Assembly: GCF_000317595.1 (NCBI RefSeq) | Contig: NZ_AEJC01000293.1 | Span: forward strand, 1-64,000 | Source of the DNA: Streptomyces ipomoeae 91-03 | Lineage (GTDB): Bacteria > Actinomycetota > Actinomycetes > Streptomycetales > Streptomycetaceae | Length of the DNA stretch: 64,000 nt | Reading direction: 5' to 3' | Shown here: positions 28,701 to 35,724 of the stretch, one piece after another | Position numbering within the stretch: position 1 is the stretch's first letter | Layout: every line of letters begins with the position of its first letter | Program-made: the position numbers and the translations under genes | The notes under the pieces: model-generated | The model's input: only the letters and a program-made list of their open reading frames with translations | Told to the model about the DNA's origin: nothing | Databases searched by the model: none

Positions 28701-29351
28701 ACCGTGCCCCAGGCCACCGAGGCGGTCGCCTTCGACGCCCGAACCCCCGGTCAGGCGCGGATCACCGGCCTCCTGGACCGCCGACCCGAGCCGCGAACCG
28801 GGCAGCCAGCCATGCGGGCCTGGTCAGCTCTGGCCGTACTCGACGACCGGCCGGACGCCGTCGCCGACGAGGACCACAAGAACCGCTGGGTGGACTGGCT
28901 GCGCTGGTCCAACCTCCTGCAGTTCCTCCAGTCCACCGCCAGCGACGAACTGCCCTGCTCCTTCCACCAGGTCGCGGTATCCACCAGCGATCAGGTGGAC
29001 CCGCACGCGGTGGCCCTGCTGACCAGCGCGCTGCCCACGGAAGGAGGAGCCCCGCCGCCTCTACCGCCCAGGTGGGCCGAGGCTGTCGAATGGGCCTCGA
29101 GCAAGGTCGAAGACGTACTGCTCGCGCTCGTCGAGGAAGCCCGCGGGGGCCGCATCGACGTGCCAGAGGTCGGCTTCGAGTACGGCGACCAGGCGCTGCT
29201 GGCCGAACTGGCCTGGGAAGACGAGAAGGTCGCGATCTTCATCGACGCGGACGAGGAACGAGACGCCACATTCGAGCGCGAGGGCTGGTACGTGGCACAG
29301 GCCGACGCCGTGAACGTGCCTGAACTCATCAAGAAGTTGGAGGGGAACTGA
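22743..29351 (+). CDS. Giant DEAD-box helicase with DUF1998 and a nuclease-like segment (DrmA-DrmB-like fusion)
   Basis: A 2202-aa protein. Walker A TGTGSGKT is near residues 102-109 and the DEAH-type box VVLDEFHTYDGAQGTD is near 255. Several Cys pairs (YCRHCG, CPSCG, VRCNTC, FCPECG with CPRC) suggest zinc ribbons. Lobe 2 has TLELGIDIGDL and QRIGRAGR. A DUF1998-type region follows, with LLPVSTMDLAERL, MPGGTGYLEHL and the Cys cluster CPCQ...CHRC. Residues about 1760-1885 contain EPDFLLER, VAVFLDGFAFHAS and ILVWQLTWDDV, resembling Vsr/PD-(D/E)XK nucleases. In DISARM the helicase DrmA and the DUF1998 protein DrmB are separate; here both features are in one chain. The gene starts 9 bases after the methyltransferase and overlaps the next gene by one base. 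Confidence 0.83.
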   Translation: MLPSLVAEDLRRALATYLTTSFALADDDVREELDAFLERPESRLFRGPYLRVRTPFREAKKGWEAALDWHPDEFTPYTHQAAAWQRLSSKGGRQPEPTIVTTGTGSGKTESFLVPILDHCARARAAGQRGVKALLLYPMNALADDQARRIDDFLATEEALKDVTAGIYIGGASGPRSASDEDENEPGPYGRDTGSTSLAGDPTVKKLITDRDAIRADPPDLLLTNYKMLDLLLQRIPDVPLWQSDSLAYVVLDEFHTYDGAQGTDVAMLLRRLGAATGAARGGRPLGDITPVATSATLGGSVPDGPVAEGPERSDRELLLEFAEKVFGTPFPDAALVGEDRLLPKEVVDEPDFLLPSPAPAALAALPDPLDDESALVELARLMLGQPITDPLQVGAKLKQHILVKAILDVAGSTPVTVPEIAREFAQRGGGPAWDEAARSDPGVLELAFARILALISHARTPHPVTGKPVPFLRVEAQLWVREVRRVIRAATAEPHFRWYDDDGPTGDSRPNPANLAIYQPTEVDSAGEIGDREDASRRPVGPPYRRHLPAVYCRHCGRSGWAALSTELEWQQLKTNTLEIYKAAAQKKRPVRWMLRARPDEYPVLHLHAENERLSTNPAQDTVAVVTLLGPLPADNDDECPSCGLGDGMRFLGAGTATLASVATTQMFSERGLAKSERKLLVFTDAVQDATHRAAFIANRSFGFTLRGLLAKHLTPGQPIAVHHLAADAAEAVVMAAGGGKREELASIVPPDLRENPDIQTLLDESNSFSDAGAEMLHSRLVFQTLLEFGLRSRLGRTLELTRTAAVEVDLKGVPQLCAELRDRHQRLPGQISLPTDDTAYEVFLRGLAERLRLRGALFHPWLQEYIRQAGARRWPIWGGRPTGMPAFPRGLAAPAFPVSGGIRTTGFDSLTRDNTWFADWGHRTLGCDRREARAVTELAMKLLAQHDVLATYHAEGGAVVYALKPRNVLVHRIDDAVSPDEDGVNACGVRCNTCTWRQTVPPGRREQWMGTPCLRFRCSGQFIEDDRDYKADYYRRLYTVDRPGDVLTAEHTGALSRERREQVEAAFKNRASAFDPNVLTCTPTLELGIDIGDLSAVVLASMPPGPANYAQRIGRAGRSTGNSLAVTFVPRGNRNHYYLHTPEHMLAGRIIPPDCYLDASEILRRQYLAFLFDRAADRTLWEGTAIPERPMPPRIGELFGPGLAADGWFRRFLDVATARHSQLSAAFIKLFPAMSEEARQGVQAFAAQELEETVGAAASAWNKRVAALRARMRQIGRAFDALASVSGDPERDKQRRQLFAEQRTVRKRRDDLVSENSINALVRLGLLPNYTLHDDATVLDATLWWRNSDGEFDESATDYGRGSRLALTELAPGNIFHTDGYKFIVNGVDLGTGVGGGEDPYALWRFCPECGFVATEETGLDITACPRCKAPQIADPGAVHKVLVPERVVARERREDARLTDERDERERRQFDVIALVDIDKDQPQGLRAWRRISKKKEEKVPPFGVEFARVATIRTINLGPSAAPGSTHVIRGDENQVSGFETCLECGAVRGVHPQAWDPSAQRVGTRHAYWCTHRDDGVNHEPTEKLLLAHELTTQALRILLPVSTMDLAERLVSFKAALLLGITKHFGGAPDHIRVVTDSMPGDSRELRRRFLVLHDSMPGGTGYLEHLADAQVLHRVLSLAQTALRECPCQKEDQRTPCHRCLLPHVTSSELPHVSLRIAKELLDEILKDWDVEKVDTLSGVRIDQLVESELEDRFVRTLVTWGRREEEDGSVTAKAGQRGIEHELRFTCGGTTTRWRMQDHVRMNTAVPSEPDFLLERTDGPTERVAVFLDGFAFHASERVNRIADDAAKRAALRAEGILVWQLTWDDVMAWATAVSGAVQGQKVRTSAPPLHTEAALGLARQIHQSLVGEARPDDTLDPALRNPVETLLEFLADPDRAKWARRAAGLLGGFGAVARPQPVDREEVGRALPDILRGAALPTVPQATEAVAFDARTPGQARITGLLDRRPEPRTGQPAMRAWSALAVLDDRPDAVADEDHKNRWVDWLRWSNLLQFLQSTASDELPCSFHQVAVSTSDQVDPHAVALLTSALPTEGGAPPPLPPRWAEAVEWASSKVEDVLLALVEEARGGRIDVPEVGFEYGDQALLAELAWEDEKVAIFIDADEERDATFEREGWYVAQADAVNVPELIKKLEGN

Positions 29352-31504
29352 TGTCCGGCGCCAAGGTGATCATGGCGGACGTCTTCGGGAAGTCCTATGA
29401 CGCGCTGGACGGCTCCGTCCAACCGCTGGTGCTGCAGTTCATCATGAAGATGCAGCGCGACCCGGACTCCAACGGCCTCAATCTCAAGCCCCCGAAGGGC
29501 GCCAAGGACAAAAGAGTCCGCACCGCTCGCGTCACCGACAACTACCGCGCCGTGCTCATGCACTATGCAGACCGCATCTACTACCTGGTTGCCGTTCTGC
29601 CGCACGACGACGCGTACGACTTCGCCGCGAACATCCTCTTCGACATCAACAAGGTCACCGGCGGCATCGAGCTGATCAACCTGGGCAGCCTGTACGGCAC
29701 CCTGAGCGGGCAGCCGAAGAGCGCGGACGGCACGACGGACACGAAGGCACCGTCGCTCTTCGCCGGCGTCTCGGACGCCGACTTCGAACGCCTCGGCGTC
29801 CACTCGTCCATCGTCCCGGCGCTCCGCGAGATCCACAGTGAGGACGCCGTCCTGGGGATCGTCGAGACACTTCCGAAGCTGGCCCGCGACGTCATCCTGT
29901 GCCTGGCCGACGGCATGTCCGTCGAGGAGGTCTGGGAGCAGGTCAGCTCCGTCGCGGCCACCGAGGACGAGATCGACACCGAGGATTACGAGGCTGCCAT
30001 CGAGCGCCCAGCCACCAAGGAAGCCTTCGTGGTCACGGGCGACATCGCGGAGTTCGGACGCATCCTGACCGAACCGCTCTCCGCTTGGCGGATCTTCCTC
30101 CACCCCGCTCAGCGGGCCCTGGCCGAACGGAAGACCCCGTACAGAGGCCCCGCACGCGTCACCGGAGGCCCCGGCACCGGCAAGACCGTGGTGGCGCTGC
30201 ACCGCGTCAAGGCCCTCGCCGATCGCCTGCCGCCCGGCCAGGCCATCTTGCTGACCACCTTCACCACCAACCTCGCCAACCTGCTCAAGTCCCAGCTCAA
30301 GGACCTAGGCGGCGCCCAGCTACTGGCTAAGGTCGACGTCCGCAACATCGACAAGGTCGCCTACGGCACGGTGAAGGAGACCTTCGGGCCCGAGGCACCG
30401 AGCAGGCTCAAGGACAGCGAGATACTCAACCGCTGGATCGAACTCGCTCAGGAACAGCCCGGGCACCGCTTCGACGGCCGCTTCCTCGACGCCGAGTGGA
30501 AGCAGGTCGTCCTCGCCCAGGACATCCGCAGCCGCGACGAGTACTTCGTCGCCAAGCGCGCGGGACGTGGCCGACGGCTCAACCGCCCGGAGCGCGCCCA
30601 GGTCTGGTCACTTATCGAGGAGTTTGAGCGCCGTCTGGACCGGGAGAAGACCGCGGGAGTCATCCAGCTCGCCGCCCAGGCGGCCCGGATCGCCTCCGGC
30701 TGGTCCGACGAGGAGCGGCCATACCGGCACATCGTCGTGGATGAGGCACAGGACCTGCACGCAGCCCACTGGAAGCTGCTGCGCGCCCTGGTCCCCGAAG
30801 GAGGCGACGACCTGTTCATCGTCGGCGACGCCCATCAGAGGATCTACGACAACCGGACATCCCTCAGCGCTCAGGGCATCAACATCCGCGGTCGTTCCAA
30901 GCGGCTGACCCTTAACTACCGGACCACCCGGCAGATCCTGGTGGCCTCCCTGAACCTGCTCGGGAAGGTCGAGTTCGACGACCTCGACGGGAACAGGGAG
31001 AATCTGCGCGGCTACCGTTCCGTCCTCTCGGGGGCTAGCCCCGAGACGCAGGGCTACCGCACCTCCGCCGAAGAGATGACCGCGTTGGCGCAGCGCGTCG
31101 AAGGGTGGCAGAAGGAAGGCATCAAGCCCCATGAGATCGCGGTGGTGGCCCGGACCCACGCACTGGCCGACGCGGCCCTCCAGGCCCTGCGCGACGCCAA
31201 ACTCGACACCGTGAAGGTCGAGGACTCCCGGGTCCCCGATCCCGACGAGGGCGTGCAGGTCATGACCATGCACCGCATCAAGGGACTCGAATACCGCGCG
31301 GTCGCCATCGTTGGAGCCGGAGCCCAGCACATGCCGTTGCCCACCGCCCTCACGCCGGAGGCCGAAGACCGACTTCAGTACGCCGCCGACCTGCGCCGCG
31401 AGCAGTCATTGCTCTTCGTCTCCGCAACGCGAGCACGTGAGCAGCTGTCGATCACTTGGTCGGGGCGGCCCAGCCAGTTCCTGGAGCCTCCCAAGGCCGA
31501 GTAG
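29351..31504 (+). CDS. RelE/ParE-like domain fused to a UvrD/Rep helicase
   Basis: A 717-aa protein and the last gene of the operon. Residues 1-110 resemble a RelE/ParE toxin fold: LKPPKGAKDKRVRTARVTDNYRA split around basic residues, then YYLVAVLPHDDAYDFA, a pattern typical of type II toxins. A superfamily 1 helicase follows: Walker A GGPGTGKT (about 273), the Walker B VVDEAQDL (about 463), GDAHQRIY, LNYRTT, MTMHRIKGLEYRAV and SATRAREQL. The start codon overlaps the previous stop (TGATG). I infer that the helicase was recruited into the defence operon and that the RelE-like part acts as an RNA- or ribosome-targeting effector or as a docking domain. Its catalytic residues cannot be judged by eye. 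Confidence 0.84.
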   Translation: MSGAKVIMADVFGKSYDALDGSVQPLVLQFIMKMQRDPDSNGLNLKPPKGAKDKRVRTARVTDNYRAVLMHYADRIYYLVAVLPHDDAYDFAANILFDINKVTGGIELINLGSLYGTLSGQPKSADGTTDTKAPSLFAGVSDADFERLGVHSSIVPALREIHSEDAVLGIVETLPKLARDVILCLADGMSVEEVWEQVSSVAATEDEIDTEDYEAAIERPATKEAFVVTGDIAEFGRILTEPLSAWRIFLHPAQRALAERKTPYRGPARVTGGPGTGKTVVALHRVKALADRLPPGQAILLTTFTTNLANLLKSQLKDLGGAQLLAKVDVRNIDKVAYGTVKETFGPEAPSRLKDSEILNRWIELAQEQPGHRFDGRFLDAEWKQVVLAQDIRSRDEYFVAKRAGRGRRLNRPERAQVWSLIEEFERRLDREKTAGVIQLAAQAARIASGWSDEERPYRHIVVDEAQDLHAAHWKLLRALVPEGGDDLFIVGDAHQRIYDNRTSLSAQGINIRGRSKRLTLNYRTTRQILVASLNLLGKVEFDDLDGNRENLRGYRSVLSGASPETQGYRTSAEEMTALAQRVEGWQKEGIKPHEIAVVARTHALADAALQALRDAKLDTVKVEDSRVPDPDEGVQVMTMHRIKGLEYRAVAIVGAGAQHMPLPTALTPEAEDRLQYAADLRREQSLLFVSATRAREQLSITWSGRPSQFLEPPKAE

Positions 31505-31540
31505 CGGACACCAAGCCGGTACCACATCAGACGGCGGGAC

Positions 31541-31578
31541 AGCCCTCCGTAGGGGGATCCCCGGAAGCGCGGAGGGCT
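31541..31578 (+). terminator. Terminator hairpin after the defence operon
   Basis: A 9-bp stem AGCCCTCCG/CGGAGGGCT with a 20-base loop that itself contains GGGGATCCCC, located 37 bases after the helicase stop. It likely ends the 18-kb operon transcript. Confidence 0.65.
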
Positions 31579-31842
31579 TGCGCTGTTAATGCTCCAGAGC
31601 AGGCAGGCCAGCCAGTCCGGTATCGCACATGACTCGGTCGACGGTCCTCGACCTCGGCCCTCCGGGGGGCTCCATTGCATCGGTGATATCACCGCAGCGA
31701 TAGGAGCCAGGCCACCTGTGGTCCATGGTGGTCGTCCGCCGACCGCCGAGTTGCTGCCCCGTTTCGATGGGGCACCTGTGGACGCGCCCGGCGGATTCGG
31801 CGGGCGATCCTTTTATTTATGGGAGATCGCACTGCCGCCCTA
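31579..31842. other. Short unassigned stretch before IS copy B
   Basis: No gene is supported. The last part (CTTTTATTTATGGGAG near 31810) is unusually AT rich for this chromosome. An open frame runs into the IS but has no family signature, so it is probably chance. Confidence 0.35.
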
Positions 31843-32784
31843 GGGTGCGTTTTGAAAGTGCTGGTCACAGCCACTCGTTGATGGCTGCGACCAGCACGGT
31901 CGCCTCGTAGCGAACTGCCAACTTGTCGTATCTCGTGGCGACAGCGCGGTGCCGCTTGAGGCGATTGATTCCGCACTCGACCGCGTGGCGCTCCTTGTAG
32001 TCGGCCTTGTCGAACTTAGGTGGCCGGCCGCCGTGGGAGCCGCGGTTCTTGCGGTTGGCGATCTGGTCGCGCTTCTCCGGGATCGTGCAGCGGATACCGC
32101 GCTTGCGCAGGTAGGCACGGTTCGCGCGGGAGCCGTACGCCTTGTCGGCACGCACCTTGTCCGGCCGGGTGCGCGGGCGGCCCGACCCGAGCCGGGGCAC
32201 CCGGATGCGGCCCAAGACCACCTGGAACTGCGGGGAATCACCGCGCTGTCCTGCCGTGATGACCAGCGACATCGGTTTCTGGGCCTGCTCGACCGCCAGG
32301 TGGAGCTTGGTTGTCAGCCCGCCCCGGGAGCGTCCGAGCCCGTGGTCGTCGGGCTCGATGAACACACCGCCTGGCGGCTCGATCTGCAGATCCCCTTTTT
32401 GCGGGCGCCGGCCGCATGCTGGTGGGCGCGGGCGATGGTCGAGTCCACCGAGACGTCCCAGGTGATCAGTCCCTCGGCGTCGGCCTGGGCCTGCAGCTGT
32501 TCGAAGATGCGGTGCCAGGTGCCGTCCCGCTGCCAGCGGCGGAACAGGCCGTAGACCGTCTCCCACGGGCCATAGCGCTCGGGCACGTCCCGCCAGGGAG
32601 CACCGGCGCGGGTGCGCCACCGTATGCCGTCTATCAGTTGCCGCTTGGTGTGCACCGGTGGCCGTCCAGGCTTCTTGCCGACCGGGAGCAGGGGCTCCAG
32701 CTTCGCCCACTGTGTATTCGTCAGATCATGCCGCCCCACGAAGTGGGATCTTGACACATCAAGATCCACATATGAAACGCACCC
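31843..32784 (-). mobile_element. IS5-family (IS427-like) insertion sequence, copy B
   Basis: A 942-bp element identical to copy A (9952-10893) except for one base seen in the frameshift region, in reverse orientation. The flanks are TA on both sides within CTAG. Together the copies bracket the integrase and the defence operon as an inverted pair about 21 kb apart. Its right end lies only 28 bases before the start codon of the HATPase gene at 32813, so that gene has lost its natural promoter. Confidence 0.92.
31865..32769 (-). CDS. IS5-family transposase, copy B (programmed -1 frameshift)
   Basis: Same organisation as copy A: a first frame with the HTH and the catalytic Asp in [13 protein letters not shown], and a second frame with [13 protein letters not shown] and the C-terminal Glu region, joined by the slippery A AAG GGG. 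The one visible base change alters a Pro to Ser in frame one (KKGICRS) and a Thr to Ile in frame two (DLQIEPP). Only the second change would affect the fused protein, and it lies outside the recognisable catalytic motifs. Confidence 0.87.
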
Positions 32785-32812
32785 TAGCTCCCGCCCGCGA
32801 GAGGTCACAGCT

Positions 32813-33292
32813 ATGCCCCGCCCGCTCGGAGATTCGCCCTATTCATTCACCGTCCCACCTTTGGTTGCGGCCGTACCAGCCGCGCGAGAGCGCGTTGTCC
32901 ACCGGGCGCAGCGGCTCGGGCTGGCCTTGGGGGAGGAACTGACCAACGACTTGCGCTTGCTCACCGCAGAAGTAGTCGCGAACTCGGTCACGCACACGCG
33001 GGCCCCGTGTGTGGTCGTTGTGCGATGGACCGGAGAGCGGCTGCGTGTGGAAGTCACCGACGTCGATCCCACCTTGGTGCATCCGTCCCAGGCTGGGGCG
33101 CTGGACGAGAGCGGGCGCGGTCTCTTCCTCGTGGACGCATTGGCAACCAGGTGGGGCTCACAGCCGTGCGCGGCCGGGAAGATCACATGGTTCGAACTGG
33201 CAGTCGCTGCTTCCGAGGAGGGCACTGCCGATACGGAGGAAACCGTGCCAATAGGCAGTGCACAAGAACGAATCGAGCCTCAAGCAGCCTGA
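32813..33292 (+). CDS. ATP-binding HATPase protein (RsbW/anti-sigma-like)
   Basis: A 159-aa GHKL-fold ATPase. The N-box is AEVVANSVTH, the G1 box VEVTDVDP and the G2 box ESGRGLFLVDALATRWG, all intact. The start ATG at 32813 has GAGAGG 9 bases before it. Such stand-alone HATPase proteins are abundant in Streptomyces and are thought to bind sigma factors or regulators, often paired with XRE and DUF397 proteins, none of which is adjacent. A paralogue with the same layout is at 35833-36399. IS copy B ends 28 bases upstream, so expression now probably depends on the IS or is lost. Confidence 0.85.
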   Translation: MPRPLGDSPYSFTVPPLVAAVPAARERVVHRAQRLGLALGEELTNDLRLLTAEVVANSVTHTRAPCVVVVRWTGERLRVEVTDVDPTLVHPSQAGALDESGRGLFLVDALATRWGSQPCAAGKITWFELAVAASEEGTADTEETVPIGSAQERIEPQAA

Positions 33293-33412
33293 GCTACTGC
33301 TTCTATCAGGACCCGATCGGTACCTAGTCTTGGGAGCGCGTCCTGGCAGCACCGTTGCCCGTCCTGAAGCTGAGTGGGCTGTCTGTCGAGTAGTGAACCT
33401 GATGTCCGCAAG

Positions 33413-33628
33413 TCAGAAGATCCAGCCACGCCTGTCGGCCAGCCAGCGCAGCGTGACCTCCCCACACCACGTCTGGTGCTGGCGAATGTGCGGTGACCAG
33501 TCCGCTGGGGGCTGTCCGCCGGTGGTCAGGAAGAAACCCGAGAGCGCGACCAGCGCTGCATCGAGTTGTTCGTCGGCGACTCCGCGGGCGGTGGGGTGCT
33601 GCATGAACAGGGACGTGGCATCGTGGCC
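33413..33628 (-). pseudogene. 3' stump of an unidentified gene cut by IS3
   Basis: About 70 codons of protein-like sequence (QHPTARGVADEQLDAAL, then TGGQPPADWSPHIRQHQTWC and ending RWLADRRGWIF) run leftward out of the left end of the IS3 element to a stop. The N-terminal part is missing. I do not recognise the family. The frame continues into the IS for a few codons from a chance start. Confidence 0.5.
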
Positions 33629-33671
33629 TGAGGGGCCTCGCGTTTTCCGGACAGGCTTCTGACCGTTTATT

Positions 33672-34535
33672 TCACGCGGCGATTCGCAACTTCTCATACT
33701 CGGCGTGGACTTCGCGCGGATGGCGGTAACCCACCGCCGAGTGGAGGCGTTTGCGATTGTACCAGAATTCGATGTAGCGAGTGATGTCCTGCCGGGCGGC
33801 CTCGCGGGTCAGGTAAGTCACCCTTGATACGCGCTCGTTCTTCAGGGCACCGAAGAATGATTCGGCCATGGCGTTGTCGAAACAGATCCCGGTGCGGCCG
33901 GCAGATCTGCGGAGCCCGAACCGGTCCAGCGTCCTCCCGAACTCGGCTGACATGTAGTTACTTCCGCGATCCGAGTGAAATATCGCGTCGGCCGAGAGGT
34001 TCCTGTTCCGTGCCGCGTTACGGATCGCCCTGGATATCAGTGAGGTTTGGTAGTGGTCGTCCATGGCGTAACCGATGACTTCCTTCGTGCAGCAGTCGAT
34101 GACCGTTGCGAGGTACAGCCAGCCTTCCCCGGTCGCGATATAGGTAATGTCACCGACGAGCTTCTCGCCGGGCGCATCCGCGGTGAAGTCGCGGCCGACG
34201 AGGTCCAGCACCTGGCCGGCCGCAGCCTGAGTGAGGTTGAACCTCTTCGGTCGTGGCAGGCAGGGCATCAGGCCCAGTTCGCGCATGAGGCGGCGGACCA
34301 GCTCCACGCCCGCGGCGACGTCCCAGCGGTGCAGCTGGGCCTGGATGCGCCTGTGCCCGTAGGTGCTGTCGGACATGTCGAAGGCTTTCTCGATGAGCAA
34401 CTTCAGTTCTTCGCGCCGCTGGGCGGTCGCGGATTTTGGGCGGGATCGCCAGTCGTAGTAGCCGGATCTGGAGACGCCGAGTCGGCCGCACATGAACTCG
34501 ACGCTGTATGCGTACTTCTCGGTGTCGAGCCGCAT
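33672..34535 (-). CDS. IS3-family transposase OrfB (DDE integrase)
   Basis: A 287-aa catalytic part of the IS3 transposase. It has the HTH_21-type segment VEFMCGRLGVSRSGYYDWRS, and the rve core with Asp in VGDITYIATGEGWLYLA, Asp in FHSDRGSNYMS and Glu in DNAMAESFFGALKNE. The frame is open upstream of the listed ATG through the end of OrfA, so the active product is probably an OrfAB fusion made by -1 frameshifting at the A-run CTGAAAAAAG near 34593-34602. All catalytic residues are intact. Confidence 0.9.
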   Translation of the reverse strand: MRLDTEKYAYSVEFMCGRLGVSRSGYYDWRSRPKSATAQRREELKLLIEKAFDMSDSTYGHRRIQAQLHRWDVAAGVELVRRLMRELGLMPCLPRPKRFNLTQAAAGQVLDLVGRDFTADAPGEKLVGDITYIATGEGWLYLATVIDCCTKEVIGYAMDDHYQTSLISRAIRNAARNRNLSADAIFHSDRGSNYMSAEFGRTLDRFGLRRSAGRTGICFDNAMAESFFGALKNERVSRVTYLTREAARQDITRYIEFWYNRKRLHSAVGYRHPREVHAEYEKLRIAA

Positions 34536-34561
34536 CTCGTCGATGAACTCGTACTTGCTTG

Positions 34562-34852
34562 CTACCGGGGATCCTTCGCGAAGTACGCTGCGGCTTTTTT
34601 CAGGAAGGTAACTTCCATCTCCAGCTCGCGGTTGCGTCGTTCGAGTTCCTTCAGGCGTGCTCGCTCGTTCACCGTCAGTTCCGCCTCGGGGGCCGGTTCC
34701 TGCTGCTTCTGGTACTTCTTCACCCAGCCGCGTAGCGTCTCCGAGTTCAGCTCAAGCTCCCGGGCGACTTCGGAGATCGTCTTGCTTGACCTCAACGCGA
34801 TCTGGACGGCTTCCTCGCGGAACTCCGGCGAGTACTTACTGGGTGGCGCCAC
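34562..34852 (-). CDS. IS3-family OrfA
   Basis: A 96-aa DNA-binding part of the IS3 transposase. SPEFREEAVQIALRSSKTISE and LELNSETLRGWVKKYQ form the helix-turn-helix, followed by a leucine-zipper-like segment ELTVNERARLKELERRNREL. The conserved end EVTFLKKAAAYFAK contains the probable slippage site leading to OrfB. The stop is 26 bases before the nominal OrfB start. Confidence 0.9.
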   Translation of the reverse strand: MAPPSKYSPEFREEAVQIALRSSKTISEVARELELNSETLRGWVKKYQKQQEPAPEAELTVNERARLKELERRNRELEMEVTFLKKAAAYFAKDPR

Positions 34853-34919
34853 TTCTTCCTCGTTTCCTTGTTCAGGACAACCCTATTGGGTGCCTGTCCG
34901 GAAACTTCGTGGCCCCTCA

Positions 34920-34988
34920 CAGCGAGCCGCAGCCGGGGACTGGGGCGCCTACGCGGCCGAGGCCAGCCGCCGCCTGATAAGGGAGTAG
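34920..34988 (+). pseudogene. 3' stump of an unidentified gene right of IS3
   Basis: Twenty-two codons ending in GDWGAYAAEASRRLIRE and TAG run out of the right end of the IS3. The composition is that of a normal helical C-terminus, and the stop lies 3 bases before the GNAT start, as in an operon. The rest of the gene is lost. Family unknown. Confidence 0.45.
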
Positions 34989-34991
34989 CTC

Positions 34992-35627
34992 ATGGACATT
35001 CGACAGTGCCGGGAAGAAGATCTCGATCTACTGGAGAGGCACATGCCCTCGCCCGGGCGGACGCAACGCCACGCGATGCGGTTCGAGAAGCAACAGCAAG
35101 GCTTGAGCACTTTCCTGGTCGCCTGGTCCGACGGAATCCCCGTCGGGACGGCGCAGATTCTGTGGCAAGGATGCGAAGCGCCCGAAGTGCGCGAGCGTTT
35201 CCCCGAGTGCCCTGAGTTGAACGGTCTGGGAGTCTGGCCACCGCAGCTGCGGTCCCAGGGCATTGGGACGGCCATCATCCGCGCAGCGGAAACCCAGGCC
35301 CACCGCTGCGGTCACCACCGGATAGGTTTGGGCGTGGACGACCGGAATTACCGCGCAGCCTCGCTCTACCTCCGGCTCGGCTACCAGGAAACCGACTGCC
35401 ACTACCTCGACCGTTACCACTACCTCGATGAAAACGGCTTGCGACACGAGGTTGCCGACGCCTGCCGGTTCCTGGTCAAGCAGCTCACTGGCCAACCAAG
35501 CTGGCCTCAACCAGGCAGGCACCCGCATCAGGAGCGCGAGTGCCTGCAAGAACATCTCGAGGCTACCCAAGTGCGTCCTTGGGCACATCGGATACCGCGA
35601 GGGAAGTCGTGCAGCGGGGAGGTCTGA
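34992..35627 (+). CDS. GNAT-family N-acetyltransferase
   Basis: A 211-aa protein with an N-terminal GNAT fold of about 150 residues: start MDIRQCREEDLDLLE, strand VGTAQILWQG, the acetyl-CoA segment LGVWPPQLRSQGIGTAIIRAAE (motif A, R/Q-x-x-G-x-G/A form QGIGTA) and the end VDDRNYRAASLYLRLGYQE. The C-terminal 50 residues are polar and of unknown use. GGGAG lies 7 bases before the ATG. It follows the stump of a gene cut by IS3 and may be the second gene of an interrupted operon. The substrate is unknown. Confidence 0.87.
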   Translation: MDIRQCREEDLDLLERHMPSPGRTQRHAMRFEKQQQGLSTFLVAWSDGIPVGTAQILWQGCEAPEVRERFPECPELNGLGVWPPQLRSQGIGTAIIRAAETQAHRCGHHRIGLGVDDRNYRAASLYLRLGYQETDCHYLDRYHYLDENGLRHEVADACRFLVKQLTGQPSWPQPGRHPHQERECLQEHLEATQVRPWAHRIPRGKSCSGEV

Positions 35628-35724
35628 TGTGAGATGTGAAGGGGTACGGTTTATCGCGAAGTGCATCTCCCGGTGATTTCGACGTCAACAGAAGTCGACC
35701 CGCGTACCACAACTCACCGACGGT

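Larger units (their letters stand above)
33629..34919 (-). mobile_element. IS3-family insertion sequence
   Basis: A 1291-bp element with 28-bp terminal inverted repeats. They begin TGAGGGGCC at the left and end GGCCCCTCA at the right, with inner ends TTTCCGGACAGGC; 24 of 28 positions match. It encodes OrfA and OrfB leftward in a -1 relation. No 3-4 base target duplication is visible (GCC left, CAG right), and each side abuts a truncated gene, which suggests a deletion or rearrangement next to the element. Confidence 0.88.

Noticed and set aside
31589-31843. 84-codon frame running into IS copy B
   Set aside because: No family signature, ends exactly in the IS, and no ribosome site.
9952-32784. 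Composite transposon formed by the two IS5-family copies
   Set aside because: Each copy has its own TA duplication in CTAG, which fits two separate insertions; no outer target duplication can be shown.
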